Part shown: positions 17,439-27,100 of the stretch, in pieces
Position numbering within the stretch: the first letter of the stretch is position 1
Layout of the letters: each line of letters begins with the position of its first letter
Assembly: GCA_016776905.1 (NCBI GenBank)
Contig: JADHSM010000008.1
Span: 1-64,000, forward strand
DNA from: Planctomycetota bacterium
Lineage (GTDB): Bacteria; Planctomycetota; UBA8108; UBA1146
DNA length: 64,000 nt
Direction: 5' to 3'
Translations under genes and position numbers: made by a program
The notes under the pieces: generated by a model
The model's database searches: none
What the model was told of the DNA's origin: nothing
What the model saw: the letters and a program-made list of their open reading frames with translations, nothing else

Positions 17439-19589
17439 TTGAATTGCTTGAAACCGCTGACTTCGATTCTATCGATGCTCTTCTTATGCATTTCAGTAAC
17501 ACGGGTGGAAGCGATCGACCTCTGGGTCCCCTCGGAGTACCCCACCATTCAGCAAGCGATCTTCGCTGCCAATTCGGGCGACCAGATCTTGGTCTCACCT
17601 GGCACCTACCAAGAAAACCTCTCATACATAGGAAAAGACATCTCCATCCTTTCCACAGCAGGATCAGACCAAACGACGATCGATGGATCACTGCTCACTC
17701 TAGGCCCTGATGAAGGAGCCACCGTAACCTTCTCCGGTGGAGAAACCGAACTCGCCACACTAGACGGATTCACAATCACAGGAGGAACGGGAAGGCCTAT
17801 TACCGATTCTTCTGGAACTTACCGACGAGGTGGCGGGATTCGAATATTTATCGCCTCCCCCACCATCAAAAACTGTGTCCTCAGTGGGAATTCTGCTGAA
17901 TTCGGATCTGGGCTCTATGCAGAAGAAACGCTTTCACTCGATCTTTCCGATGTGTCGATTTCAGGAAATAACGCATTGGAGGGCGCAGGAATCTACCTGT
18001 CCAACTGTGGAGTCATCAATCTTCAGAACTGTAACTTCAGCAATAACTCTTCAATGACAGCCGGAGGAGGAATCACTCTCAATCTGTGCTCTCAAGTCAA
18101 CATCAACACATGTAGCTTACTGAATAACTCCGCCATTATTGGAGGAGGACTCTATTCGAGACTCTCCACCATCACAATGTCGAATCTTCAGCTGAGTAAT
18201 AATCAGGCTTCACTTTTGGGTGGAGCAATCACCTTTTACCAAAGTACGGCGACGATCAATTCTTCATCGATCATAGGAAACTTCGGTAGCCGCGGTGGAG
18301 GAATTGGACTCGACGGCGGAACCCTCAGCATCCACTCCAGTATCATCGCTTCGAATACCGCGAATACCAATGGCGGCGCGATCGCTTCCACGATCAACCT
18401 GACCCAAGTTGAAGTGCACAGGTCAACCATCACTGGAAACACCTCCGGAGGAAGTTCAGGAGGAGTGTTCTATCCTCCAACAAGTTCAGGAGGAGCTTTA
18501 TCGACCTTGCTTGTCAATCACTGCCTATTTTGGAATCCACTGACTTTGGAGATCGATATTCCAACATTGGCGCAGGTCGACTACAGCGTCATTTCCTCAG
18601 GGTATCCCGGATCAACAGTGTTCCTCTTCGACCCCGTATTCACGAACCCACTCATTGAAGATTTCTCACTAGATCCCAATTCTCCCGCCATCGACGCAGG
18701 AGACCCTCTGTACGAATTAGACCCCGACAACACTGCTCCTGACCTAGGAGCGATCTTCTACGATCAAAGACCTCTCCCTCTTCTCGATTTCTCGTGGAGC
18801 ATACCCAACCCTTGCTTGCAAGAAGTCACTCTGACTTGGGAGTCCGCTGGCCCCGCAGACTTTTTCCTCATTTCAGGTGGGCCTGATCCCTCCCAATTAT
18901 TGCCGATCACGACGGTATCAGGGACCGAAACTTCATTCGTCCACGATCCAGGTTTATCAGGAATGATGACATACTGTGTCGAACCCAGTCTGGGAGGATT
19001 CACCCCCGCAACAGGCGCAAGTTGTGGTGAGGTAAATGTTCCTCCTCTGATTCCACAGATCCCTATCTCCAATTTGATCTGCAATCTCGATACAGCAACC
19101 TGTATCGCTGATCTGACATGGGTTAATGAATCCAGTTACAGTTCTATCCTTCTTCAACTGGGTGCGACCTCACTCACCCTCCCGGGAAATGTAACCTCTG
19201 TCACACTCCCTGCGCCTCTAGGATTGAATACGACAGCGATATTGACACCCGTCAGTACCTGCGGAGCTCTTCTTCCTCCCGTCAGTTGTCAGATCTTTTG
19301 TCCGGCTCCAGGCCCACTGTTTATTCGTGGAGATGTCAATATGGACGGGATGAGAAACCTCGCGGATGTCTCATCTCAGCTTTCCATCCTGTTCCAATCT
19401 GTAAATCACACCTGTTTAGATGCTGTGGATACGAACGATGATGGAAACATCGACATCAGTGACCCTGTATTCATGCTTCTCTTTCTTTTTTCAGGTGGCT
19501 TAGCACCGGCAGCACCGGGGGCGACTTGTGGGATTGATACCCCGGCACAAGATTTCCTGCCCTGCCAAACAGGTCAAAACTGCCCTTGA
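17439..19589 (+). CDS. Secreted right-handed beta-helix protein with dockerin-like C-terminus
   Basis: The best start is the TTG at 17439, six bases after GGAGGA; the ATG at 17433 abuts that site with no spacer and would add two residues. A signal peptide ends near VEA. Residues 25-400 form a parallel beta-helix of the pectate-lyase/Pmp type. It opens with YPTIQQAIFAANSGDQILVSPGTY and has many GGGI or GGGL-x(n)-S-N-N-x turns. A helical 'right-handed' solenoid is typical of polysaccharide-acting or adhesive proteins; no catalytic residues can be assigned. Two beta-sandwich domains with LTW strands follow. The C-terminus has two calcium loops (DVNMDGMRNLADV, DTNDDGNIDISDP) and a three-Cys tail ending QNCP. 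Confidence 0.82.
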   Translation: MNCLKPLTSILSMLFLCISVTRVEAIDLWVPSEYPTIQQAIFAANSGDQILVSPGTYQENLSYIGKDISILSTAGSDQTTIDGSLLTLGPDEGATVTFSGGETELATLDGFTITGGTGRPITDSSGTYRRGGGIRIFIASPTIKNCVLSGNSAEFGSGLYAEETLSLDLSDVSISGNNALEGAGIYLSNCGVINLQNCNFSNNSSMTAGGGITLNLCSQVNINTCSLLNNSAIIGGGLYSRLSTITMSNLQLSNNQASLLGGAITFYQSTATINSSSIIGNFGSRGGGIGLDGGTLSIHSSIIASNTANTNGGAIASTINLTQVEVHRSTITGNTSGGSSGGVFYPPTSSGGALSTLLVNHCLFWNPLTLEIDIPTLAQVDYSVISSGYPGSTVFLFDPVFTNPLIEDFSLDPNSPAIDAGDPLYELDPDNTAPDLGAIFYDQRPLPLLDFSWSIPNPCLQEVTLTWESAGPADFFLISGGPDPSQLLPITTVSGTETSFVHDPGLSGMMTYCVEPSLGGFTPATGASCGEVNVPPLIPQIPISNLICNLDTATCIADLTWVNESSYSSILLQLGATSLTLPGNVTSVTLPAPLGLNTTAILTPVSTCGALLPPVSCQIFCPAPGPLFIRGDVNMDGMRNLADVSSQLSILFQSVNHTCLDAVDTNDDGNIDISDPVFMLLFLFSGGLAPAAPGATCGIDTPAQDFLPCQTGQNCP

Positions 19590-19617
19590 TAAAGACACCC
19601 AATAAGAACTTGAGTTC

Positions 19618-19659
19618 ACTCCGGCATTTTTTGGCCAAAAGACCCCACAGGACCGGAGT
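19618..19659 (+). other. Inverted repeat after the beta-helix gene
   Basis: ACTCCGG at 19618 and CCGGAGT at 19653 can pair across a 28-base loop, 28 bases after the stop codon. There is no T-run after it, so a role as terminator is uncertain. Confidence 0.35.
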
Positions 19660-19674
19660 AGACATTCCTCACTA

Positions 19675-19702
19675 TTGACAAAATGACTAACAAACATACA
19701 AT
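19675..19702 (+). promoter_or_regulatory. Sigma-70-type promoter of the HTH-receiver gene
   Basis: TTGACA at 19675-19680 and TACAAT at 19697-19702 are separated by 16 bases. This leaves a leader of about 140 bases before the ATG at 19848. Confidence 0.65.
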
Positions 19703-19847
19703 ATGTGTATAGTTGATTCACAAAGAGAAGCCGGAACCTGCACCCAAACAATCATTTACGACAAATTGGGATCTCCGACTTCACTACAAATTTCATTGCG
19801 AGTTGAAGTTTGTTAACCGAGGTAGAGTAATTTGCGAGGAGTGTGGG

Positions 19848-20426
19848 ATGAACGATAAAAGAACTCTTACTACGGGAGAAATCGCCAGCTATTGCGGCGT
19901 GAACTTCCGTACTGTCATTCGCTGGATTCAGCGTGGTCAGCTTCGTGCATATCAGTTGCCCGGTCGTGGTGATAACCGCGTCGAAATCAGCAACTTCATC
20001 TCGTTTCTAAGGGAAAACAACATTCCCATTCCGAGAGATTTCCTGCACCTCGCGCGTCGAGTACTCGTCGTCGAGAAAGAACCCACCGTCTCCAAAGCCA
20101 TCGAAATCACCCTGAGAAAACATAACTTTGATGTATTCATGGCTCAGGATGGCTTCACCGCGGGATCACTGTTGAGAGAACACCTCCCATGCGTGATGAC
20201 ACTCGATCTTCGAGTTCCTGGTCTGGGTGGATTCGACGTCATTGAATATGTCAGACTCGCCCCAGAACTGAGCAAGACCAAGATCTTGGTGATCAGCGCC
20301 ATGGAGCAAGCTGAGTTGGACAGAGCCCGCCTCTTGGGTGCCGACGACATTCTCGCCAAACCTTTTGACCCCGAAGAACTCGCTCGTCGAGTAGTGCGCC
20401 TAGCTGGAAGCGAACTTCGCGCCTAG
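19848..20426 (+). CDS. Orphan regulator: excisionase/MerR-type HTH followed by a receiver domain
   Basis: 192 residues from the ATG at 19848, seven bases after GAGGA; the upstream in-frame region has no ribosome-binding site. Residues 5-60 are a HTH_17-type winged helix (TTGEIASYCGVNFRTVIRWIQRGQLRAYQLPG), a DNA-binding domain. Residues 70-190 are a response-regulator receiver domain with the acceptor Asp120 in TLDLRVPG, Ser150 as the switch residue and Lys171 in AKPFD. The acidic pocket is E76-K77-E78 rather than the usual D-D, so magnesium binding and phosphorylation may be weak or absent. The order HTH then receiver is the reverse of classical response regulators. No histidine kinase gene is nearby. 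It sits inside the block of secreted proteins, which it may control (inference). Confidence 0.88.
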   Translation: MNDKRTLTTGEIASYCGVNFRTVIRWIQRGQLRAYQLPGRGDNRVEISNFISFLRENNIPIPRDFLHLARRVLVVEKEPTVSKAIEITLRKHNFDVFMAQDGFTAGSLLREHLPCVMTLDLRVPGLGGFDVIEYVRLAPELSKTKILVISAMEQAELDRARLLGADDILAKPFDPEELARRVVRLAGSELRA

Positions 20427-20453
20427 GCCCATCCCTGTACGTTTCAAAAACTA

Positions 20454-20491
20454 AACCACCTTTAACTCCAAGAGTTGAAGGTGGTTTTTTT
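20454..20491. terminator. Bidirectional terminator between converging genes
   Basis: AACCACCTTTAACTC pairs with an almost complementary arm up to 20486 around CAAG, and a run of T follows. It also overlaps the end of the minus-strand gene, whose stop codon is at 20490-20492. Confidence 0.85.
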
Positions 20492-22424
20492 ATGGGCAGT
20501 AAGAATGAGATTCACATTCAATGAGCAATGGGTCAGCTGCCAAACCACACCCTGGGAATGGCTCAACGGGAGGGATTCCGCTAGAGAATAAGTAGGTCAG
20601 AATTCGAACCGCATCTCCAATGTCAGTCGCTCCATCTCCGTCAGTATCCTCGGCGGCAAGGCACTGTCCCGGAGAATCCAAACCAAAGAGTCTTCTCAAA
20701 AGAATGACGGCATCTCCCACATTAACGTCACCATTCTGATTCACATCTCCTCGAACAAACCTTATGGGTACTTCAATATCCAACCAGCCAATACCTGCAT
20801 TCACAGAGACGGAGATGCCACCAGTCAAGGAGAGCGTTGGACCACCGATACTCAAGGGAGCAGGAGCTATCGTCGTCTGTATTGGATTCGAAAGGGAAGC
20901 AGTCTGCACTCCAAGAATCGCAACCTCATTGATCAGCCCAGCACCCAATCCACCCTGACCATTTCCCTGAAGAATCGCGCTGAGAGTCACAGGGTCCTGA
21001 GGGTTTACCCCGAGGTCTATGGACCAAAAATCCGGGCCAAGCCCTCCAGTGGCCAACATGACCGCTTGAGAGGGTACTAAATCCAATGGGATTAAGAGTG
21101 CTCTATCAATATCGATGGCGGTATCAATACCTCTGATTCCAAGGTTTGCGATCCCTTTCAAAACCAGATCAGACTCCAGACCTGCCGGAATTCTTTGGGA
21201 ATCAAAATAGACGTGCCCTCGTAGTTCAAAAGCTCCAAAGAATGTCGTAAAGAGCTTCAGATCAGTATGTTCTATAACCATCTCCCGAGTGCCGTTGTCA
21301 TCCAGATCATGAAACCACAGAGATTTGGCACTTTGATAGGTGACATAGAATGGCCCGGGTTCAAAATCCCCTTGTCCATCTCCATAGTGGATCGAAATTA
21401 CTCCACTTGAGAAAGGAGCAACGGCATCTAGGTGGCCATCTCCATTCATATCTTCAAGTTCGAATCGATGCATGACCCCCCAACCCAATTGCCCCAATTC
21501 AATCTCGTTTTGACGAGAATATTGAAGGTTGCCCAAGCCCAACAATGGGATCAGGGATTTCGTCTGCCATGTCCCCAAGAGAATATCCATGACACCGTCT
21601 CCATCAAGATCGGTTGTTTTCACCGCATAGGGTTCAGGCAATAGAGGGAATAAAGCTTCTGAAACGAATGAGAGTATTCCTGCGCCGACATTCTCGAAAA
21701 CTGAGAGGCTATTCCCGCCCCTGCAAGTCATGATGACGTCATGATCACCATCTGCATCAAGATCCTCCAGATGGACATCCCTAACCATCGAAGACCTGAA
21801 ATAGTGCACCGGAGTTTCAAAAGACATCACACCTGGTATTGCAGCGACATCGCCCATAAGCACAGATACATAGGCAGGCTGAAACGCCTGGTCAAGAATG
21901 TTAGTACCAGCGATTAAATCAAGGCGGCCATCCTGATTCAAATCCCCCACCGCAATATCAAATGGTGTGCGGTTGACTTGTTGATCAAGAGAGAAATCGA
22001 TCCGACTACCCGGGATTCCTAGCTCAAAGGGTACTATCGAGAGAAATCCTCCCACGCCAAGAGGATGAGACCACGTAAAGACAAGATCTTCGTCTCCGTC
22101 TGCATCCAGATCAGCAGCAGCGATCGCTCTAACAAGACCATCGATGCCAGCTCCATAGTCGAAGGATTGGATTTCTCCATGAACCCCATCGCCAAACCCT
22201 GTAGCAATTACAATTTGGCCACCGGCATCGATAGAACACAGATCTACAATTCCATCACCTGTGACGTCCGATATAACCGCGGCCGCAATAGTGATTCCAA
22301 CAGAAGTGGGAACAGGACTGCTAATTTGAAATTGGGCGCACGATTCACGTCCATCGCCCAAGAGGCATGCGACGAAAAACAGCCATAGATAAGATCTTCC
22401 CACCAAAGCACTAGTGAACTTCAT
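20490..22424 (-). CDS. Secreted FG-GAP/VCBS beta-propeller protein with cohesin-like and dockerin-like regions
   Basis: The start is the ATG at 22424, which follows GGAG by six bases and begins a signal peptide (MKFTSALVGRSYLWLFF), giving 644 residues. About seven FG-GAP-type calcium loops (DVTGDGIVDL, DLDADGDEDL, DLNQDGRLDL, DLDADGDHDV, DLDGDGVMDI, DMNGDGHLDA, DLDDNGTREM) point to a seven-bladed propeller. A domain with GGLGPDFWSID follows, matching the cohesin-like signature of the lipoproteins at 12566 and 15620. The C-terminus has two dockerin-like loops (DVNQNGDVNVGDA, DTDGDGATDIGDA) and the tail CG...C....YCP. The role is probably extracellular binding; no enzyme motif is seen. Confidence 0.85.
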   Translation of the reverse strand: MKFTSALVGRSYLWLFFVACLLGDGRESCAQFQISSPVPTSVGITIAAAVISDVTGDGIVDLCSIDAGGQIVIATGFGDGVHGEIQSFDYGAGIDGLVRAIAAADLDADGDEDLVFTWSHPLGVGGFLSIVPFELGIPGSRIDFSLDQQVNRTPFDIAVGDLNQDGRLDLIAGTNILDQAFQPAYVSVLMGDVAAIPGVMSFETPVHYFRSSMVRDVHLEDLDADGDHDVIMTCRGGNSLSVFENVGAGILSFVSEALFPLLPEPYAVKTTDLDGDGVMDILLGTWQTKSLIPLLGLGNLQYSRQNEIELGQLGWGVMHRFELEDMNGDGHLDAVAPFSSGVISIHYGDGQGDFEPGPFYVTYQSAKSLWFHDLDDNGTREMVIEHTDLKLFTTFFGAFELRGHVYFDSQRIPAGLESDLVLKGIANLGIRGIDTAIDIDRALLIPLDLVPSQAVMLATGGLGPDFWSIDLGVNPQDPVTLSAILQGNGQGGLGAGLINEVAILGVQTASLSNPIQTTIAPAPLSIGGPTLSLTGGISVSVNAGIGWLDIEVPIRFVRGDVNQNGDVNVGDAVILLRRLFGLDSPGQCLAAEDTDGDGATDIGDAVRILTYLFSSGIPPVEPFPGCGLAADPLLIECESHSYCP

Positions 22425-22681
22425 CGAGTTCTCCAAAAATAACATAGCCGTGGGATACTTCCCCCCTCTGCGGAGAGAGTTGATCGCAGTAGATCCAAAT
22501 ATCGAAAGGTCTACGAGTGACAATAATTTCAAATAACCGGGCTACATCTATTATGGCTGTATTCGCAGTTCTCCGCACCCTCTAACTGAAGTAACTCTCC
22601 TGACATTCGCTCATGCATTATGAAACGTTGATAAGGCTATTTCACTTTAGTTCAGCAACCAGCTGAGCTATCGAAACACAA
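22425..22681. other. Intergenic region without a gene
   Basis: Leader and promoter region for the propeller gene on the minus strand. I see no gene or strong motif. Confidence 0.5.
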
Positions 22682-22721
22682 ATGAGCCTGCCAACCGATC
22701 AAGGGTGGCAGGCTCATTTTT
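22682..22721 (-). terminator. Terminator of the DUF1573-type gene
   Basis: A perfect 12-bp stem (ATGAGCCTGCCA and complement) lies just beyond the stop codon of the minus-strand gene ending at 22746. The minus-strand product ends in UUUG; a T5 run also exists on the plus strand. Confidence 0.75.
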
Positions 22722-22745
22722 AAACAACGAAATATTAAAACACGA

Positions 22746-23843
22746 TCAGGGTGCAGTTTGTCTCTTCTGCGGGAACTGGCCCATCACCCAGATAAAGATC
22801 TCTTTTTTCATCTCGTCGCTTGTTTGAATCGTCATCTTGCCAAGAACCGTAGGCGTCGACTGGTATTCTGACAACTTGATCCAAACACGATAACTCTTGC
22901 CAGCAACGACTTCCTGAACTCTGGTACTGAATGCATCCTTAATACGATCGTCCAAAGCAACACCAGTCACCTCAAATTGAACTGAAGGGTCGCCTCCTGT
23001 TACGAGAATACTCTTCTCAACTGGAGAACCATCCTTGAGCAGTCCCTTCGTCTCCTTGTCCATGAACTTGATGTTGTTCTTGGGTTGAAGAACGATGCGG
23101 TCCCGGTGGTCAATCTGAACATTAAATTCAAGAGTACGGTCAACTCCGTCACTTGTTTTCACGTCCAGATATAGCTTTTCTCTCAGAATCGCAGGCTTGT
23201 TATTGGGTGCAGCGTCCAGGGTGATCTCAAAGGACCGCCCGGCCTCTTGCACGACAGGCTCTGACGCTGTCACACGCTTCCCTGCGGAGCGTATCTCTGT
23301 GATCTCTACATCAAGCGGTGATCCCGCGTTGAAAGTAAAACTTCCATTGAGAGCGGTACCCGCAAGCCCTTGTAACTTCAGTTGAAGAGGACGGGTTTCG
23401 AGGATTTCGAGAATCGTCCCTTTCAGAGTCAAAGTATATTCAGGGTTCACCGGATCATTGGAGAAGACCTTCAAGTTCTTGGCGACACCTTTACCTCGAA
23501 CCTTTTTTGTATCGAGAGTTACTGAAACTTTTCCCACCCCGCCGGGGGGGATTTGGTCGTCGTGATCGGCGACCGTGCAACCTCAGGTACCGTTAACTTT
23601 TTGAATGATCAGGACCTCGTCACCCGTATTCTTAATTTCGAATTCATGGTTGAATGGGGTTTCCTTGATAAGCTCTCCCCATTCAACGAGTGGATTATCA
23701 CACTCGATACGCGGAGAACCCGGTACTTGTCCTGAAAGCGGATCGTGGTTCAAACCCAATGCTGCAAGTGGCAATATTCCCAGCGCAACCATGAGGGCGG
23801 CTCGCCCTAGGCTTGAAGAACCATAGAACAATTTTAAAATCAT
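22746..23843 (-). CDS. DUF1573-type secreted protein with in-frame UGA at a conserved Cys (candidate selenoprotein)
   Basis: One continuous frame of 365 codons is broken only by TGA at 23585-23583. Start ATG at 23843 behind GAGG, with an N-terminal membrane or signal segment at residues 13-32. The DUF1573 signature runs straight through the UGA: the beta strands FEIKNTGDEVLIIQKVNGT, then UGA, then GCTVAD, IPPGG and a VFSNDPVNPEYTL strand. In this family the position is normally Cys (CGCT motif), so UGA replaces the first Cys as codon 87. The next 34 bases can fold into a SECIS-like hairpin. Without recoding, the product would stop at 86 residues. A second Ig-like part of about 200 residues follows. 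Alternatives are a nonsense mutation or a sequence error. It is transcribed from its own promoter and ends at its own terminator. Confidence 0.82.
23549..23582 (-). promoter_or_regulatory. Candidate bacterial SECIS element directly after the UGA
   Basis: On the minus strand, GGUU pairs with AAUCC (one bulged U) and GGUCG pairs with CGACC. After a C-A mismatch, CG pairs with CG, leaving an apical loop about 15 bases after UGA that starts with G if the inner C-G closes it. Position and a G in the loop fit the loose bacterial SECIS rules. This fold was made by eye. Confidence 0.45.
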
Positions 23844-23917
23844 CGACTCTGCCTCTTCCTCCAAAGTGACCTGCAGATCTTCGGACTCCCTCAGAACAGG
23901 GGTCCATCTGCTGTTGA

Positions 23918-23945
23918 AGTATAACATCCTACGAAATCTCGTAAA
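23918..23945 (-). promoter_or_regulatory. Sigma-70-type promoter of the DUF1573-type gene
   Basis: On the minus strand, TTTACG (23945-23940), a 16-base spacer and TATACT (23923-23918) lie about 75 bases upstream of the ATG at 23843. Confidence 0.55.
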
Positions 23946-24060
23946 AAATGTGAAGAATCTCAAACAACTAATAACAAGTTTGATCTGCAAGATTTTGCAG
24001 CAATAGCCCGTCAAAGTCCGAAATTCATCAAATTAGTATCCCCTACAGAGATCTATTCGT

Positions 24061-24098
24061 AAAAAAATGGCCCGCGAATGTTATTCGCGGGCCATTTT
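24061..24098 (-). terminator. Strong terminator of the cadherin-like giant gene
   Basis: A 16-bp perfect stem (AAAATGGCCCGCGAAT and complement) around a three-base loop gives seven U on the minus strand. It lies about 40 bases after the stop at 24139. Confidence 0.92.
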
Positions 24099-24138
24099 CA
24101 AGGGAGTAATCCCCTTTGTCGTACTCACTTGCTAAGGA

Positions 24139-27100
24139 TCAGTCGCAAAGACCAAATCCATCACATGGGAGCAAGTTATCAGTGGGATCCTGACCACAGA
24201 ACGGATATGGAGCAGCTGGAAGTTGTCCATTTGCGAACAATCCACTCAGCGAGAACACCACGTCAGCGATGTCAATCTGCTCGTCGTCATTCGCATCCAA
24301 TGCTGCAAGACATGCAACACCGCGTCCCTGGAACAAGTGAATAATGGTTTCCACCGGATCAGAGACGTCCAACTGTCCATCGACATTGGCATCGGAACGA
24401 ATCATGGAAGCAGCGGCAGAAGTGGTCTGAGTGATATCGATTAAGATACTCGCAGTTGCCATTCCACCATGATTATCCGTGATTCTGTAAATCATGGAGT
24501 CTTCACCGTCCCAGTTATTGTCAGCATTGTAAGTCAGTGTGCCATTGTCAGGGTTGATCTGCATCGACCCATGGAACGGACCACTAATAATACCGAGAAG
24601 AGACAATGTATCACCATCGACATCTACGTCATTGAGCAGAGGCGCAATCGAAATGCTGGTTCCACCTTCAACGAGAATACCCGAGTCATTATTTGCAATG
24701 GGTAGGTCGTTAACAGGGAGAACGTTCATGCGAACGATACCTGCACCGGACGACTCAATATCAGATACTTCATACGTAAACTCGTCGATTCCATTGAAGT
24801 CCGGGTTAGGAACGTAAATCAGCGACGAGATGTTCGCTTGCGTATCTACTGAAATCGTGACTTGTCCATTTGCGGGTTCCCCGATGTTTGTCAGAACGAG
24901 TGAATCGCCATCTGCATCGAAGGCCTGCTGCAGGATTGAAAGTGCAGTGAACGTTTTCAAACTATCCTCAGGAAGAGGGAAGATGGGCAATACTCCTGCT
25001 TCCGGAGCGTCATTCACTGCGAGGACTTCAACTTCAACAGTGGCAGATGATTGTCCACCAGCGTTATCAGTCACCGTGTAAGTAAAGCTATCGAAACCAT
25101 TCGCATTGGGGAATGGTGTGTAAGCGACTCTGCCATCAATCGTGATAGAGGCCAGACCCAACAGTCCATTCGTAGTTGAGGCTAACTGAAGAGTATCTCC
25201 ATCGACGTCAGTATCATTGGCAAGAACATCCACAGACACCGAGCTGTCTTCAGCCACTTGATGACCAAAATCATCATTTGCAATCGGAGCGTCATTCAAC
25301 GAGAGAACTTGCAGACTGACCACACCCTGATCGGTGAGGAATCCGTCTGAAAGAATATACGTGAAGGTACTCGGAGTGATTCCATTGTAGTCCGCATGAG
25401 GAGTGATCCCGATCGAACCGTTGGTCTGCCAGGTTACCAATGCAGGGAAATCTGCTGGGACATCCACAGACAGCACCTTTAGTAGATCGTTATCGACGTC
25501 GCCATCATTCGCCAAAACATTGACCAATGTTGGAATGTCTTCCAGTGTCACTGCAGTATCCGGATTCGCAATAGGAGCATCATTGACCGGTGTCACATTG
25601 ATGGAAACCATTCCTGAAGAGGAAGCTCCATTTGAATCAGTGACCATGTACATGAAGTTATCTGCAACTCCAACAGACATGTCGGGGAATGGAGTGAATC
25701 GAATCACACCACCCTGAAGTAACTCAACGCTACCGTTGAATGCATTGATGATCGGCAGAGATACCGTCATGGCATCGCCTTCAGGATCATAATCATTACT
25801 CAAAACATTTATCTGAACAGGCTGGTCTTCAAGTGTTGCTGCAATATCAGCACCCAATCTTGGAGCGTCATTCACAGGAAGTACAGATACGTTTACCGTA
25901 GCTGTTGAAGAAAGTCCCTTACCGTCAGTAATCGTGTAGGAAAAGGAGTCGATCCCATTCTGATCAAGATCTGGAGTGTACCGCAGTAATCCACCACCCA
26001 GATTTTCGACGCTACCAAAGGAAGCAGGTCCAGTAGACGCCACTTCGAGAGTATCGTTATCTGGATCAGAATCGCCACTAAGTGCATTGATCACCAATTC
26101 AATGTCTTCGTCAGTAACAACATTGTCATTTGACGCTACCGGTGCCTGGTTACCCACATAGAACGTCAATGTGGAAGAGGCCGTTTCGCCAAGCTCATCT
26201 GAGATGATGTAATCCCAAACACTGGGACCCGTGCTATTCAGGTCTGAAGTGAAAGTGAAAGTTCCATCTGCATTAGTTGTCATTGTCCCGGTGGATCCGC
26301 TCACAGATGCATTTATGGCATCTAGTGTGATCGTGTCACCATCGACATCCATGTCATTGCTTAACAACAATTCGGCCTGGAATGTGTAAGTGGCACTTGG
26401 AGGAGTCAAGAAGTCGGCGTGAGCCTCAGGCGCATCGTTCTGAGCAGCGACGATGACCAAGACTTTTCCACGTGAAGTTCCACCATGATTATCAGTGATA
26501 CTGTAGTGGAACTCGTCACTACCATTGAAATCAGGCGCTCCCTGATAAACCAGTCCAGACCCTACTCTTTGAATCGTTCCGCCATTCAGGCTTGTTGACT
26601 CGTAATGAAAAAGGCTAAGTTGGTCGAGGTCCGGATCAGAATCATTCAGTAGCAAATTCTCGTCTGAAATCATTGCAACTTGGTCTTCATCTGCACTCAG
26701 AGAATCCTGAAGAGCTAATGGCATATTGTTTGGAATATCACAATGTGCAGTAGTTAATCCATCCGACACCCCTGCAGGCAATGCTGGATTGAGTCCCGGT
26801 ACCTCAGAGTAAGGCTGCATAAAGTCGTTCTCTCCAAAGGGATAATATGCAGTCATTCTTTGGGAAGCAAACGGTGGGATACCATTACCAATGGAGTGAG
26901 ATACCCAATCAGGATCACCCGCAGATGGGAATGGCGTCAGTGGAAAACTGCCCACCGGAGCGTCTGCAAGACTTTCACACCCAGCATCTTCGTAACAGCC
27001 ACCAGGGCCAAGACGACGATCTAAATTCCAAGGCATGCCTTCGAAGATAAATGGGTAGTAGTTCTTATCGAGGTTGATCTCTACAAACTCAGGGTGACCC

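Noticed and set aside
17339-17710. Plus- and minus-strand frames over the start of the beta-helix gene
   Set aside because: They overlap the secreted beta-helix gene, which has a signal peptide, a ribosome-binding site and domain matches. The alternatives have none.
22746-23537. Treating the 3' half of the DUF1573 gene as an independent gene starting with GTG at 23537
   Set aside because: That start lies inside a conserved strand of the DUF1573 domain, has no ribosome-binding site and would remove the signal peptide. The upstream half continues in the same frame through the UGA.
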